50,790 nt of DNA. Source: a virus. Of this stretch, positions 1 through 7,708 are shown in pieces. The DNA is taken from positions 1 to 50,790 of IMG/VR virus record IMGVR_UViG_3300029319_000084; one strand, given 5' to 3'. The translations under genes were made by a program, and so were the position numbers. Under the pieces are notes generated by a model. That model worked only from the letters and a program-made list of their open reading frames with translations. It did no database searches and was not told the origin of the DNA. Within the stretch, counting starts at the first letter, position 1. Each line of letters opens with the position of its first letter.

Positions 1-16
1 CTATTTCACATTTCTC

Positions 17-44
17 TTGACAGCCTTCAAACTGCCATTACAAT
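17..44 (+). promoter_or_regulatory. Early sigma70-like promoter for the exonuclease gene
   Basis: TTGACA at 17-22 and TACAAT at 39-44 are separated by 16 bases. The same arrangement with the same spacer precedes gp32 and uvsY in this window. The predicted start of transcription, about 7 bases past the -10 box, is near 51, only about 3 bases before the ATG at 54. Seen: both boxes and the spacing. Inferred: use by host RNA polymerase early in infection. Confidence 0.75.
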
Positions 45-53
45 TTGAGTGCA

Positions 54-743
54 ATGAAAAAGTTTACACATATCCCACCACCTAAAAATATTCAAGAAAT
101 GAAAACGGTTGAGGACGAAGAAGGTCGCTTCTATCTGGCTCCCGGTGAAAAGCGATACCCGTCCGTCACCACCGTGGTTGGATTTGAGAAAGCCGCTTTC
201 TTTGCAAAATGGCGAAGAGAGAATCCTGTTGAAGCCAAGCGAACGACTGACCGTGGCAACGTCTTACACCTAGCCTGTGAGAATTATCTCAACAATGAAG
301 AGGTCGGTGAACTCGCTCCCAACGAAGCGATGTTGTTTGCCAATATGAAGCGAAGCCTGCATCGTATTGACAACGTTCGCGCACAGGAAGTCCCGCTCTG
401 GAGTCACACTCTGAAACTGGCTGGTCGTGTGGATTGTGTTGCAGAGTTTGATGGCAAGTTGAGCATCATTGACTTCAAGGGTTCTACTCGTCGCAAGTCA
501 CCATCCAACATCACAAACTATTTCTGCCAAGCCACAGCCTACTCAATCATGTGGAATGAAATGATGGGCGAAGAGATTGACCAGATCGTGATTTTGATCT
601 CGTCCGAAGACGGAGCGAATCAAGTCTTTGTCAAGCAGCCCGTTGACTATGTGCGTGAACTCAAACGTGCGATGGAGATTTACAACGCATCAAAACTCCC
701 CACGACGAAGGCGAGCGAGTCTCTCTCCGGTAGAATCTTTTGA
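54..743 (+). CDS. PD-(D/E)XK (Cas4/MGME1-like) exonuclease
   Basis: This 229-residue protein has the motif order of the RecB/Cas4/MGME1-type nuclease superfamily. It shows H72 in an RGNVLHLACE helix, E112, D127 in GRVDC, the D140-F-K142 catalytic pair after a hydrophobic strand, and a QATAYS motif near 159-164. T4-like marine phages often carry such an exonuclease beside recombination genes, where it would process DNA ends. I chose the ATG at 54. A TTG at 45 is in frame but lies next to the -10 box, upstream of the predicted transcription start. No good Shine-Dalgarno sequence precedes either start. The last 54 bases overlap the 3' end of the convergent 404-residue gene. Substrate and polarity cannot be read from the sequence. 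Confidence 0.8.
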   Translation: MKKFTHIPPPKNIQEMKTVEDEEGRFYLAPGEKRYPSVTTVVGFEKAAFFAKWRRENPVEAKRTTDRGNVLHLACENYLNNEEVGELAPNEAMLFANMKRSLHRIDNVRAQEVPLWSHTLKLAGRVDCVAEFDGKLSIIDFKGSTRRKSPSNITNYFCQATAYSIMWNEMMGEEIDQIVILISSEDGANQVFVKQPVDYVRELKRAMEIYNASKLPTTKASESLSGRIF

Positions 744-1904
744 TGGTGTGATGTCCAGCGTAACGTGTGGACGATTCTCTGTATCACGCTCAAACTCAAA
801 CCAGTGGTTGCCCACACCGTTTTCAACTTCGTTGGGGACGATATATCGGTGATAGAAAGATTGCACAGGACGCAAAGCAAATCTTAAGATTGACGAACGA
901 TTATCAATTGCATCTTGCAAAAGATTTGTAATATTGATCCGAAGATTGAATCCGTGTTTCATTGGTTCGCTGATTGTGAAGACTGAGTTTGTTGCCCGAT
1001 CAACGTCATTTGGACCAGTGCCAAAATAACTTGACCAACCCTTATTTGTGTCATAAAAGAATCTTGCATCATCTAAGTCTCCATTTACATAAGAGATTGG
1101 GTAATCCTTCTTCACTCTGACGGCTTCAAACTTTCGTGGATTGATGCGAAGTGGTCCGAGCAGACTAGAGCAACCATTGAACGCAGGTGATGTGATTGAT
1201 CGTTCTCCGTAATGACCCGAAATAGTGAGATTGAGGAATGCACTTCTTACAAAGTCTCCACTTTGAAGTTTATTTGTGTAATCAAACAAGAAGAAACTTT
1301 GCAAAAAGTCTGAGCCTTTGGACTGCTTGCTGCCTGCCTCTCCCATGAAGACTTTTTTCTTTAGACTGTCCAATTCAGAGATATCACTTTGAATTCCATC
1401 TTTCCCGTCTGCGTTAAAGTGCATGAAATTACGCTGAATCAAATTGACCAAAAATTCTTGTTCTTTTGCATCAACCTCTGTGATGTCCACAACATTATCC
1501 AGAAACCCATGAGATAAAATTTGAGATTGAGTCATGTTTGGAATCGTTGGAACCTCTTCTTTTAGGGGTCTTGTTGCTTCGGTGAATAACTGACGATCTG
1601 TCTTTTGTGAAAAGTCTAACTCCGTGTGAAATCTTTGAAGAACTTCCACTGATTTCTGTTGATTGTAAACCTTTGTTTCAAATGAGATGTCATTCGTGGC
1701 TAGGAAACGATTATACCTTACACCTACGGAGTTGTAAGGTGCAGCGTTTTGTTCAATCTTAAAATTATTGATTCCCTTATCAGTTGTAAATTTGACTGAA
1801 TTTCCTGATGGTGCAATCGCATTCCTATTATTAAGAGGGGAAATTCTAGGATTGGGGTTTACTTCTTGTGGTGTTTTTGTATGGGAAGGTTTAGTTTTTG
1901 GCAT
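690..1904 (-). CDS. Unassigned late protein, probably virion-associated (404 aa)
   Basis: I do not recognise this family. The N-terminal 40 residues are polar, Pro/Asn/Lys-rich and look disordered. The remainder looks globular, with aromatic-rich stretches. No signal peptide, membrane segment or catalytic motif stands out. It is the last gene of a three-gene minus-strand group (239 aa, Cys-rich 493 aa, this one). A late-type promoter box at 4160-4167 faces the group, so a virion or assembly role is inferred from timing. An AAAGGA Shine-Dalgarno sequence precedes its ATG. Its 3' end overlaps the convergent exonuclease gene by 54 bases, so the two messages would be antisense to each other there. 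Confidence 0.75.
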   Translation of the reverse strand: MPKTKPSHTKTPQEVNPNPRISPLNNRNAIAPSGNSVKFTTDKGINNFKIEQNAAPYNSVGVRYNRFLATNDISFETKVYNQQKSVEVLQRFHTELDFSQKTDRQLFTEATRPLKEEVPTIPNMTQSQILSHGFLDNVVDITEVDAKEQEFLVNLIQRNFMHFNADGKDGIQSDISELDSLKKKVFMGEAGSKQSKGSDFLQSFFLFDYTNKLQSGDFVRSAFLNLTISGHYGERSITSPAFNGCSSLLGPLRINPRKFEAVRVKKDYPISYVNGDLDDARFFYDTNKGWSSYFGTGPNDVDRATNSVFTISEPMKHGFNLRINITNLLQDAIDNRSSILRFALRPVQSFYHRYIVPNEVENGVGNHWFEFERDTENRPHVTLDITPSKDSTGERLARLRRGEF

Positions 1905-1922
1905 TTTTTTCCTTTCATTCTA

Positions 1923-3404
1923 TTAGGGTGTTAAAGCACCACATGAGCCATCGGCTTTACAACAACCAAATCCCTCACAACCAGCGGCTCCGCCAGTGTA
2001 AGTGGCATCAATTCTACAACTATCGCAAGTGCTACAAATAATAGATCCGCATAGATTACTAAAATCATTATTAACACATGCTAAGATTGCGTCTACATCA
2101 CAGTTTCCACAGCCACATCCACCGTTTGCGGAAGGATTTAAGGCATCACCAAAGACATCACAAGCGACTTCTCCCTCAATGTCAGAATCGCTCGGTCTTT
2201 CAAAGCCGGGACATGCTTTGTTTGTATTAACGACTTGGCATGTGAATTTGGGATCAACTTCAATTTTACAGCCATCAAAGGGAGGGTCATTGGCTTGTTG
2301 GACAACAGTAATGTCATCACAGGTGCAAGTCGCATCACCACACTCAATGCAGTAGAATGGTAATTCACAGAACAACGTGTTATCACAGGCTTGCCCCGGT
2401 TCCAGATCAATGACTGGTCCGGTGCAGTTTTCGGGAAGAGTGGGAGTTGCAACGCCGTCTTGACAACAGCAAACTTCTTGACAGGTCGTGCAGTCACCGA
2501 TACTACCACTGCAAGCATTCGCACCTCCATCATCCGTGCAAAAAAGGTCTGTTGTTCCGGGTGGATTTGTTAAAGCACCATCGCAACCCGGACCAATAAT
2601 CTCTCCTCCAAAATCAACCTCAACTTCATAACAATCACCGCTTTGAGTGAATTCGCAATCTGTATCAGTCACAGCATCACAGAATTGGCAACATGGTCTT
2701 TTCTTTGCATTACAGTTTGGGCAACCACCAAAACCGCCCAAGCCATCCTCGCTTGGAATTGAACATGGATCTATTGGCGGAGTTCCAGCACTGCCAGTGG
2801 TAGTATTTACGATAGTGCCATCTATACACTGTGCATTTGCATTTTCTATCGCTTCTGTAGTAGAGAAACCAGAGCCAGTATAAGTTGTGCAGGTTCCATT
2901 TCTGGCAGTGTTTGTGCCATCTGGGCATGGACGACAACAGGAAATACTTGCTCGGAATTGTGGCTCAGGGTCTGGGCAGTCATCCGTGCAGGGATTATTA
3001 GTCACACAACTTTGCCCAATGAAGAATTCTCCACCTAAAATCGTGCAAGTTTCCCGATCAATATCCGAAACACAAGTACCTAAGATTGACGGATCATTGG
3101 GACATGAAATGCAGCAGGCTCCAGTGTCGTTACATTCACAGATGCTATCGCCGGGCGGTTGACCGATATCAGTATCACAACTGATGCCTCTAAAGAATTC
3201 ACCTTTTTGTAAACAGCAATCTCTAGCAGTGACATTATCTGCACAAACGCATTTTTCACCCTCACTATTTTCAGTGCAACATGACCCGATTTCATCTGGA
3301 TCGTAAATGTCCTCCTCAAGCCGAAGAACAAATCTGTTCTCCACTCTAACCATTTGACCCCTAGACAATGCGGAGTTAGTTTTACGAAGTTTACTACGAG
3401 CCAT
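1923..3404 (-). CDS. Cysteine-rich repeat protein (493 aa, about 60 Cys)
   Basis: I count about 61 cysteines, roughly one residue in eight. Most lie in modules of the form ACC...C...C...GGxFxGxxC. Clear examples are residues around 40-75 and 96-134, where a CC pair, a GTC, an ETC and a GGEFFIGQSC follow in order. CxxC, CCxxC and CCC clusters fill the rest. The first 35 residues are basic and Cys-free, and there is no obvious signal peptide. Similar ACC-type Cys repeats occur in secreted or surface proteins of environmental bacteria. By context this is a late gene between two other unassigned late proteins. It may be a virion surface protein that forms disulfides after lysis, or it may bind metal. 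A GGAG sequence lies ahead of the ATG. Function unknown. Confidence 0.8.
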   Translation of the reverse strand: MARSKLRKTNSALSRGQMVRVENRFVLRLEEDIYDPDEIGSCCTENSEGEKCVCADNVTARDCCLQKGEFFRGISCDTDIGQPPGDSICECNDTGACCISCPNDPSILGTCVSDIDRETCTILGGEFFIGQSCVTNNPCTDDCPDPEPQFRASISCCRPCPDGTNTARNGTCTTYTGSGFSTTEAIENANAQCIDGTIVNTTTGSAGTPPIDPCSIPSEDGLGGFGGCPNCNAKKRPCCQFCDAVTDTDCEFTQSGDCYEVEVDFGGEIIGPGCDGALTNPPGTTDLFCTDDGGANACSGSIGDCTTCQEVCCCQDGVATPTLPENCTGPVIDLEPGQACDNTLFCELPFYCIECGDATCTCDDITVVQQANDPPFDGCKIEVDPKFTCQVVNTNKACPGFERPSDSDIEGEVACDVFGDALNPSANGGCGCGNCDVDAILACVNNDFSNLCGSIICSTCDSCRIDATYTGGAAGCEGFGCCKADGSCGALTP

Positions 3405-3415
3405 TCACTTCTCCA

Positions 3416-4135
3416 TTACGATGCTTGATATGTAAATACCGAGTTTGTATCTCCGCTTTCTGCGATGGCACTAAAACGTAATTTATTGATGTTGTCAATT
3501 TCAATAAAGATTTCTTCACCAACCTGCATAACAAAAGCACCCGTGGTTGCTCCTGCAACCAAACCGTTTTGACCGACAGTGAGAATCGCACCACCTTGGG
3601 CAGTGAATCCTGCAAAGTTTTTGATTTTAATACCAGTCTCACAAGTGAATCCGGGCAGAGTAAGCAAAGTTGAAGTATCAACATTTTGCGTTCCCATTGT
3701 CAATCCTGTAGGAAGATCAACTCCAGAGATTTGAACCCTTGAGTTAGAAACATCAAGTGTTGTCCCTCCGTGATTCACAACACCAAAGGTAACACCACTA
3801 GAGACATGTCTGATGTCTCCTGATACTGCGTCAAATGTCACATTAACAGCATTGACACCAACATCACCAGTGACAGGAATAGCACCACCTTGTGAGTTTC
3901 CGCCGACTGGTAATGTAAGAAAACCGGGATCAAGACCAAAAATTCTGACCGGATAGGGATTAGCCTGTGTGACTAACTGTGCGCTGTTAAATCCACCATA
4001 TGCGACCTTTACGACCTGAACGTGTGCGCCGGTTTGTGAACCGCCAGCACCGAAAGATCCTAAAAAATCGGTGGCGATGTTCGCACCACCAACACCGGGA
4101 TTTAGTCTAACATTGTCTTGCTTATACTCTGTCAT
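3416..4135 (-). CDS. Unassigned structural-type protein (239 aa)
   Basis: The protein is rich in Gly, Val, Thr and Asn, with alternating hydrophobic residues that suggest an all-beta fold such as a head-decoration or fibre-type protein. No catalytic motif is visible, and I cannot give it a T4 number. It is the first gene of the minus-strand group and is divergent from the gp33-like gene. The 42-base gap carries a late-type box for each direction. GGAG lies 9 bases before the ATG, a normal leader. A virion role is inferred from fold character and the late box. Confidence 0.75.
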   Translation of the reverse strand: MTEYKQDNVRLNPGVGGANIATDFLGSFGAGGSQTGAHVQVVKVAYGGFNSAQLVTQANPYPVRIFGLDPGFLTLPVGGNSQGGAIPVTGDVGVNAVNVTFDAVSGDIRHVSSGVTFGVVNHGGTTLDVSNSRVQISGVDLPTGLTMGTQNVDTSTLLTLPGFTCETGIKIKNFAGFTAQGGAILTVGQNGLVAGATTGAFVMQVGEEIFIEIDNINKLRFSAIAESGDTNSVFTYQAS

Positions 4136-4150
4136 GGGTGTATACTCCGT

Positions 4151-4158
4151 CCTACATA
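4151..4158 (+). promoter_or_regulatory. Late-type promoter box (CCTACATA) for the gp33-like gene
   Basis: The box fits the window-wide NNTA(A/C/G)ATA pattern and continues as TACATACTAT to 4162. With T4 geometry (last A at -6) the +1 is near 4164, giving a 14-base leader with GAGG before the ATG at 4178. Confidence 0.55.
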
Positions 4159-4159
4159 C

Positions 4160-4167
4160 TATGTATG
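4160..4167 (-). promoter_or_regulatory. Opposing late-type box (CATACATA) for the minus-strand group 690-4135
   Basis: Read on the minus strand, this box faces the plus box at 4151-4158. Together they form a near-palindrome centred on 4159. The predicted +1 is near 4154, giving a 19-base leader that includes GGAG before the ATG at 4135. Confidence 0.55.
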
Positions 4168-4177
4168 CGAGGTGATT

Positions 4178-4405
4178 ATGTTTGAAGATTTAGAAAAAAC
4201 CTTTTCTAAGAAAGTTGAAGAAAGGGTTCTAAAAACTGGTGATGGATACATGGACACGATTAATCTACTTTGTGAAGAAATGGAAATTGAACCAGAACTC
4301 GTTGCGAAATATTTATCAAAGCCAATTATTGAAAAAATTCGTGTGGAAGCGGAAAATGTAAATCTACTCCCACGCACCCCAAAATTATTTTCAGATGGGT
4401 CTTGA
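4178..4405 (+). CDS. 33: gp33-like late-transcription co-activator
   Basis: This 75-residue protein matches the C-terminal half of T4 gp33, the RNA-polymerase-bound co-activator that works with sigma factor gp55 at late promoters. The best landmark is IIEKIxxEAxxxNLL at residues 50-64. It is preceded by a helical segment resembling the gp33 region that contacts the polymerase flap. T4 gp33 is about 112 residues and ends in a short hydrophobic sliding-clamp-binding motif. Here the protein stops at KLFSDGS, with no such tail visible. The chosen start has GAGG upstream; upstream in-frame codons would overlap the divergent gene. It lies directly before gp32, as in T4. Its TGA stop overlaps the TTGACA of the gp32 promoter. 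Confidence 0.75.
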   Translation: MFEDLEKTFSKKVEERVLKTGDGYMDTINLLCEEMEIEPELVAKYLSKPIIEKIRVEAENVNLLPRTPKLFSDGS

Positions 4406-4429
4406 CACGGGGTCAGACCCGATTACAAT
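4402..4429 (+). promoter_or_regulatory. Early sigma70-like promoter for gp32
   Basis: TTGACA at 4402-4407 and TACAAT at 4424-4429 have a 16-base spacer. The -35 box overlaps the stop codon of the gp33-like gene. The predicted +1 near 4436 gives a leader of about 47 bases before the gp32 ATG at 4483. Confidence 0.8.
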
Positions 4430-4482
4430 TACTACAACTGTCCGACAACAGACAACAACAACTAAAACAGGAGAAAACAGTT

Positions 4483-5385
4483 ATGTCATTTGAAGAACTT
4501 AAACGTCGCAGTGAAAACAAAGATGCTCTCATCCAGAAACTAACGTCAATGGATGATGGAGAAAAGAAGTCATACAAGGATGATCGCTTTTGGCGACCGA
4601 CCGTTGATGACGCAGGAACCGCAAGTGCAGTGATTCGTTTCTTGCCCGAAGCATCGGGTGAAGAGGATGCTTGGGTTCTGTATTTTAATCACGCATTCCA
4701 AGGTCCGGGTGGCTGGTTCATTGAAAACTCTCGCACCACTTTCGGTGAGAAAGATCCGGTTTCGGAAATGAACAGTAAACTTTGGAACAGTGGTTTGCAA
4801 TCCAACAAGGATCTTGTTTCTCAGAAGTATAAGAGAAAGAAGAACTTTGTGTCCAACATCCTTGTGATCAATGATTCAGGTAATCCCGAAAACAACGGTA
4901 AGGTTTTCCTGTATCGTTATGGGATGAAGATTCATCAAAAGATCATGGATGCCATGAAGCCAGAGTTTGCGGACGAAGAGCCAATCGTTCCGTTTGATTT
5001 CTGGCAGGGTGCAAACTTCCGATTGCGTCAACGCAAGGTCGCTGGTTATCCTAACTACGACAAGTCGGAGTTTGATTCGCCTTCCGCTCTCTTTGATGGT
5101 GATGAGGAGAAGTTGAAGGCAGTGTGGGAGCAACAATACGCTCTCAGTGAGTTTGTTGATCCAGCAAACTACAAATCTTATGATGAGTTGAAGACTCGTC
5201 TTGAAAGTGTTCTTGGAGGCTCGCAGCCGACTACGACAGCCGAGAGCGTTGCTGTCAATGAAGCACCAGTTACCCAAACTGAGGATACGGTTTCTGGTGG
5301 TGGTCAGGTGGATCGTGAGGAAGTCCAGCCTGATTCGGAGGAGTCTGCACTTGACTACTTCCAACGGCTCGCTGCCGAGGACTGA
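4483..5385 (+). CDS. 32: gp32 single-stranded DNA-binding protein
   Basis: This 300-residue protein has the layout of T4 gp32, which coats ssDNA during replication, recombination and repair. It begins with a basic segment (LKRRSEN, like the LAST motif for cooperativity). The core contains FWRPTVDDAG and SAVIRFLP, followed by the aromatic/basic binding cleft (RKKNFVSNILVI). An acidic C-terminal tail (residues 250-300) would recruit partners. T4 gp32 binds zinc through one His and three Cys. The corresponding stretch here (ENSRTTFGEKDPVSEMN) has no Cys, so the zinc site is lost, as I recall for marine relatives. The start is fixed by CAGGAG 9 bases before the ATG. It has its own early promoter and a strong terminator. 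Confidence 0.95.
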   Translation: MSFEELKRRSENKDALIQKLTSMDDGEKKSYKDDRFWRPTVDDAGTASAVIRFLPEASGEEDAWVLYFNHAFQGPGGWFIENSRTTFGEKDPVSEMNSKLWNSGLQSNKDLVSQKYKRKKNFVSNILVINDSGNPENNGKVFLYRYGMKIHQKIMDAMKPEFADEEPIVPFDFWQGANFRLRQRKVAGYPNYDKSEFDSPSALFDGDEEKLKAVWEQQYALSEFVDPANYKSYDELKTRLESVLGGSQPTTTAESVAVNEAPVTQTEDTVSGGGQVDREEVQPDSEESALDYFQRLAAED

Positions 5386-5413
5386 TTCCATTCGTAGAGA
5401 TGGAGTCCCAAGA

Positions 5414-5438
5414 CCCCCGCTTCGGCGGGGGTTTTTTT
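5414..5438 (+). terminator. Rho-independent terminator after gp32
   Basis: A perfect 7-bp stem, CCCCCGC/GCGGGGG, with a TTCG tetraloop is followed by seven T residues (5432-5438). It ends gp32 transcription just before the convergent tape-measure gene ends at 5437. On the minus strand the hairpin has no T-run after it, so it is a proper terminator only for the plus strand. Confidence 0.95.
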
Positions 5439-7515
5439 ATCGTAAGAAGTCTCCGTGTCCGATGATGTTTAAGATTTCAACATCAGTGGAGTTTGGTTGA
5501 AGAGAAGAATTCATCGTAAAGGTATTCACGGTTGGGGCGGCGGAGTTCTGAATCACGACAGGACCACCAACGTCCGCAGCACCGACATCAGCAGCAATTT
5601 GTCTAGAAACTTCGGCACTCACCGCTTCCTCAAGTTGGGTGGCAAAAACAGCGGAGGCAACCATGCCAGAGTTATTAATATTTTCTTGCAATTGTGTAAA
5701 GTCTTTTGATGCTGTGGCACTAATAAATTTATCAAACGTATCCGCGTCAAATGCCACCAAAGCAGAGGCAAGTCTGGTGATCGCGTCGGCGGCAAGGTCT
5801 GTGGCTTCCGCAAACATCTTCATTGGTTCAGCACTTTCAGCAAGTTTCATCAAACCAGAGAACATTGAGATTTCAGATCCACCAAAGAATGCAAGACCCT
5901 TTTCAAACAAACCAGCAGACAAATTGATCTCGCCATTCAGAGCCTTACGAAGATCATCCAAGTAATCTACAAAAGAATTATCATAAGTGATTGTGCTAAA
6001 TTTTGCCATCTCTCTTGACAAGTTAGAAACCGAATCTGCCAAAGCATCAAGCCCACCAGTTTGCTCTGACATGGAAGCCAGAATACCAATGAGTTCAATG
6101 TTTCCAATACGTCCTGTGAAGAAGTCAAGAATACCTGAGCCAGCAGCCAACAATGCCGAACCAAAGTCGGCGGCGGCAAAGGCAGCGAGGGAAGCAGCCA
6201 ACGTGCCAATGGCGGCAGAAGCAGCAAGAATATTTGCTGCACTCACATTATTTGAAAAATCAGATATTGTGTCCAAAACTTTCTTTGCTGTGTCGCCTAA
6301 TTTTTCAACCACAGAACCAAGTGTTTCTGCAAGTTTCCCATAAGCGGCGGTGACACCTTCAACAACTTTTAAATAAACACCTCCAATGACTTCAGCAAAC
6401 TTACCCGCAACATCACCAAAAGCCTCAAGAACTGGGATGAATTTTTGTGCGGCATCGCCAAATAGACCTAATGCAAACGCAGCAGGTATGAGTGCGACAC
6501 CTAGAGCCGCGATTGCAGCAGCACCTAAAGAGATAGGAACTACAAAAGTACCCATGACTCCCGCAGCAGCGGCAAACGCTGCAAGAGCGATTCCACCAAA
6601 TATCACTGATTTGAAGTCAACCTTAGAAAAGGTTTCTAATGCTTTTGAAAATACAAAAAGTGTTCCACCAATAAGTCCCAAGGCTATAGCACCTCTGGAT
6701 ACTTGTGCGAACATTTTACCTATGGATGCTATTACTTTAGAAAATCCAAGAAGAGCGACACCACCAAGAGTGACCTTAAGAAAATCAACCTCTGTAAAGA
6801 CTTGCAAGGATGCTGCAAAACCAAAGAGTGCGCCAACCGCAAGACCAAATGCGAGAACACCTTTTGCTATCTGTGAGAAGTCTTTACCTATTTGACGAAT
6901 AAGTAAAAAGAATCCAGTAATCGTCGCCGTTGCTATGATCAAAGTTGAGAAATCAACACCAACAACTTCCATGAGTTTCTTAAGACCGAACGCAAATCCG
7001 ACAAGACCAATCGCCAAGGCACTTAGACCAATTACACCTTTAATAAAATTAGAACCTATGCTACCAAAACTTCCAAGACTGCTTAGAATTTTTGAAATCA
7101 ACCCTTCTGATTTCTTGGGCTTTTCACCATCTTCATCCTCTGTCCCACCTCTTCCAAACAAAACATTACGGAAAGCGTCTGTCAGAGAGTCAGCCAAGTT
7201 TCTTCTAGTCTCTTCCTTTTCCTCTTTTGTGGGGGGCTGCACCGCATCGTTGATACTTTTCAAAACTGGAAGAAAGGCTGTATTAAGATATGAAATGACC
7301 GGGGAGTCTGGCACATCTCCGGTCACAGTTTCCGGATTCAACTGACTAACCGGAGTCATTTGCTCCGGTCCCCTCATTCTATTAAAAAACTTACCTAATG
7401 ACTCTGAAATACTTACAGCGATATCTTGCCCAACTCCTACAGCGGACGCAGAATCATCCTCCTTACCTGACATAAGTGATGATATGATATTGGCAAGTTC
7501 TTCGTTATCAGCCAT
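5437..7515 (-). CDS. Tail tape-measure protein (gp29 role)
   Basis: This 692-residue protein has polar, charged ends. Its central part, roughly residues 155-370, is a series of Gly/Ala/Phe-rich hydrophobic helices, and a long helical C-terminal half follows. This is the usual look of a tail tape measure, which sets tail length and fills the tube. Its place directly after gp26 and the small gp26-coupled ORF fits the common order of tape-measure chaperones before tape measure. T4 gp29 has about 590 residues. At 0.15 nm per residue, the tail would be about 100 nm long (inference). Identity rests on character and position, since I see no strong motif. Confidence 0.75.
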   Translation of the reverse strand: MADNEELANIISSLMSGKEDDSASAVGVGQDIAVSISESLGKFFNRMRGPEQMTPVSQLNPETVTGDVPDSPVISYLNTAFLPVLKSINDAVQPPTKEEKEETRRNLADSLTDAFRNVLFGRGGTEDEDGEKPKKSEGLISKILSSLGSFGSIGSNFIKGVIGLSALAIGLVGFAFGLKKLMEVVGVDFSTLIIATATITGFFLLIRQIGKDFSQIAKGVLAFGLAVGALFGFAASLQVFTEVDFLKVTLGGVALLGFSKVIASIGKMFAQVSRGAIALGLIGGTLFVFSKALETFSKVDFKSVIFGGIALAAFAAAAGVMGTFVVPISLGAAAIAALGVALIPAAFALGLFGDAAQKFIPVLEAFGDVAGKFAEVIGGVYLKVVEGVTAAYGKLAETLGSVVEKLGDTAKKVLDTISDFSNNVSAANILAASAAIGTLAASLAAFAAADFGSALLAAGSGILDFFTGRIGNIELIGILASMSEQTGGLDALADSVSNLSREMAKFSTITYDNSFVDYLDDLRKALNGEINLSAGLFEKGLAFFGGSEISMFSGLMKLAESAEPMKMFAEATDLAADAITRLASALVAFDADTFDKFISATASKDFTQLQENINNSGMVASAVFATQLEEAVSAEVSRQIAADVGAADVGGPVVIQNSAAPTVNTFTMNSSLQPNSTDVEILNIIGHGDFLR

Positions 7516-7517
7516 TT

Positions 7518-7706
7518 TTACTTTCTAATCTTTTGCATCTGTTTTTGATGCTCTTCTCTTTTCCTTTGTAATTCCTTGACGTACATGCCAACGTAGACTT
7601 GTCTCTCCCAAGGGATCATATTTTCAATAGTTTCTAGTGATAGTTTCGCATCAAACATTAAATGAAAGTTTGTATGAATATGCCCCTGCAAGGTATCATG
7701 GGACAT
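7518..7706 (-). CDS. Small ORF coupled to gp26, candidate tape-measure-chaperone extension
   Basis: This 62-residue helical, basic-ended protein (IENMIPWERQVYVGMYVKELQRKRE) has no recognised T4 number; gp51 would be the positional analogue. Its frame is -1 relative to gp26. The ATG at 7706 and a TTG at 7712 both overlap or abut the gp26 stop, and neither has a well-spaced Shine-Dalgarno sequence. A T-TTT-TTT slippery run lies two codons before the gp26 stop. Slipping back one base there would fuse gp26 to this ORF (about 295 residues), like lambda G/GT chaperones that precede a tape measure. Free translation from the ATG cannot be excluded. Confidence 0.7.
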   Translation of the reverse strand: MSHDTLQGHIHTNFHLMFDAKLSLETIENMIPWERQVYVGMYVKELQRKREEHQKQMQKIRK

Positions 7707-7708
7707 GC

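Noticed and set aside
45-53. TTG start at 45 for the exonuclease
   Set aside because: It directly follows the -10 box and lies upstream of the predicted transcription start, so the ATG at 54 is preferred.
5411-5438. Bidirectional terminator for the convergent tape-measure group
   Set aside because: On the minus strand the hairpin is preceded by A residues and has no T-run after it, so only plus-strand termination is supported.
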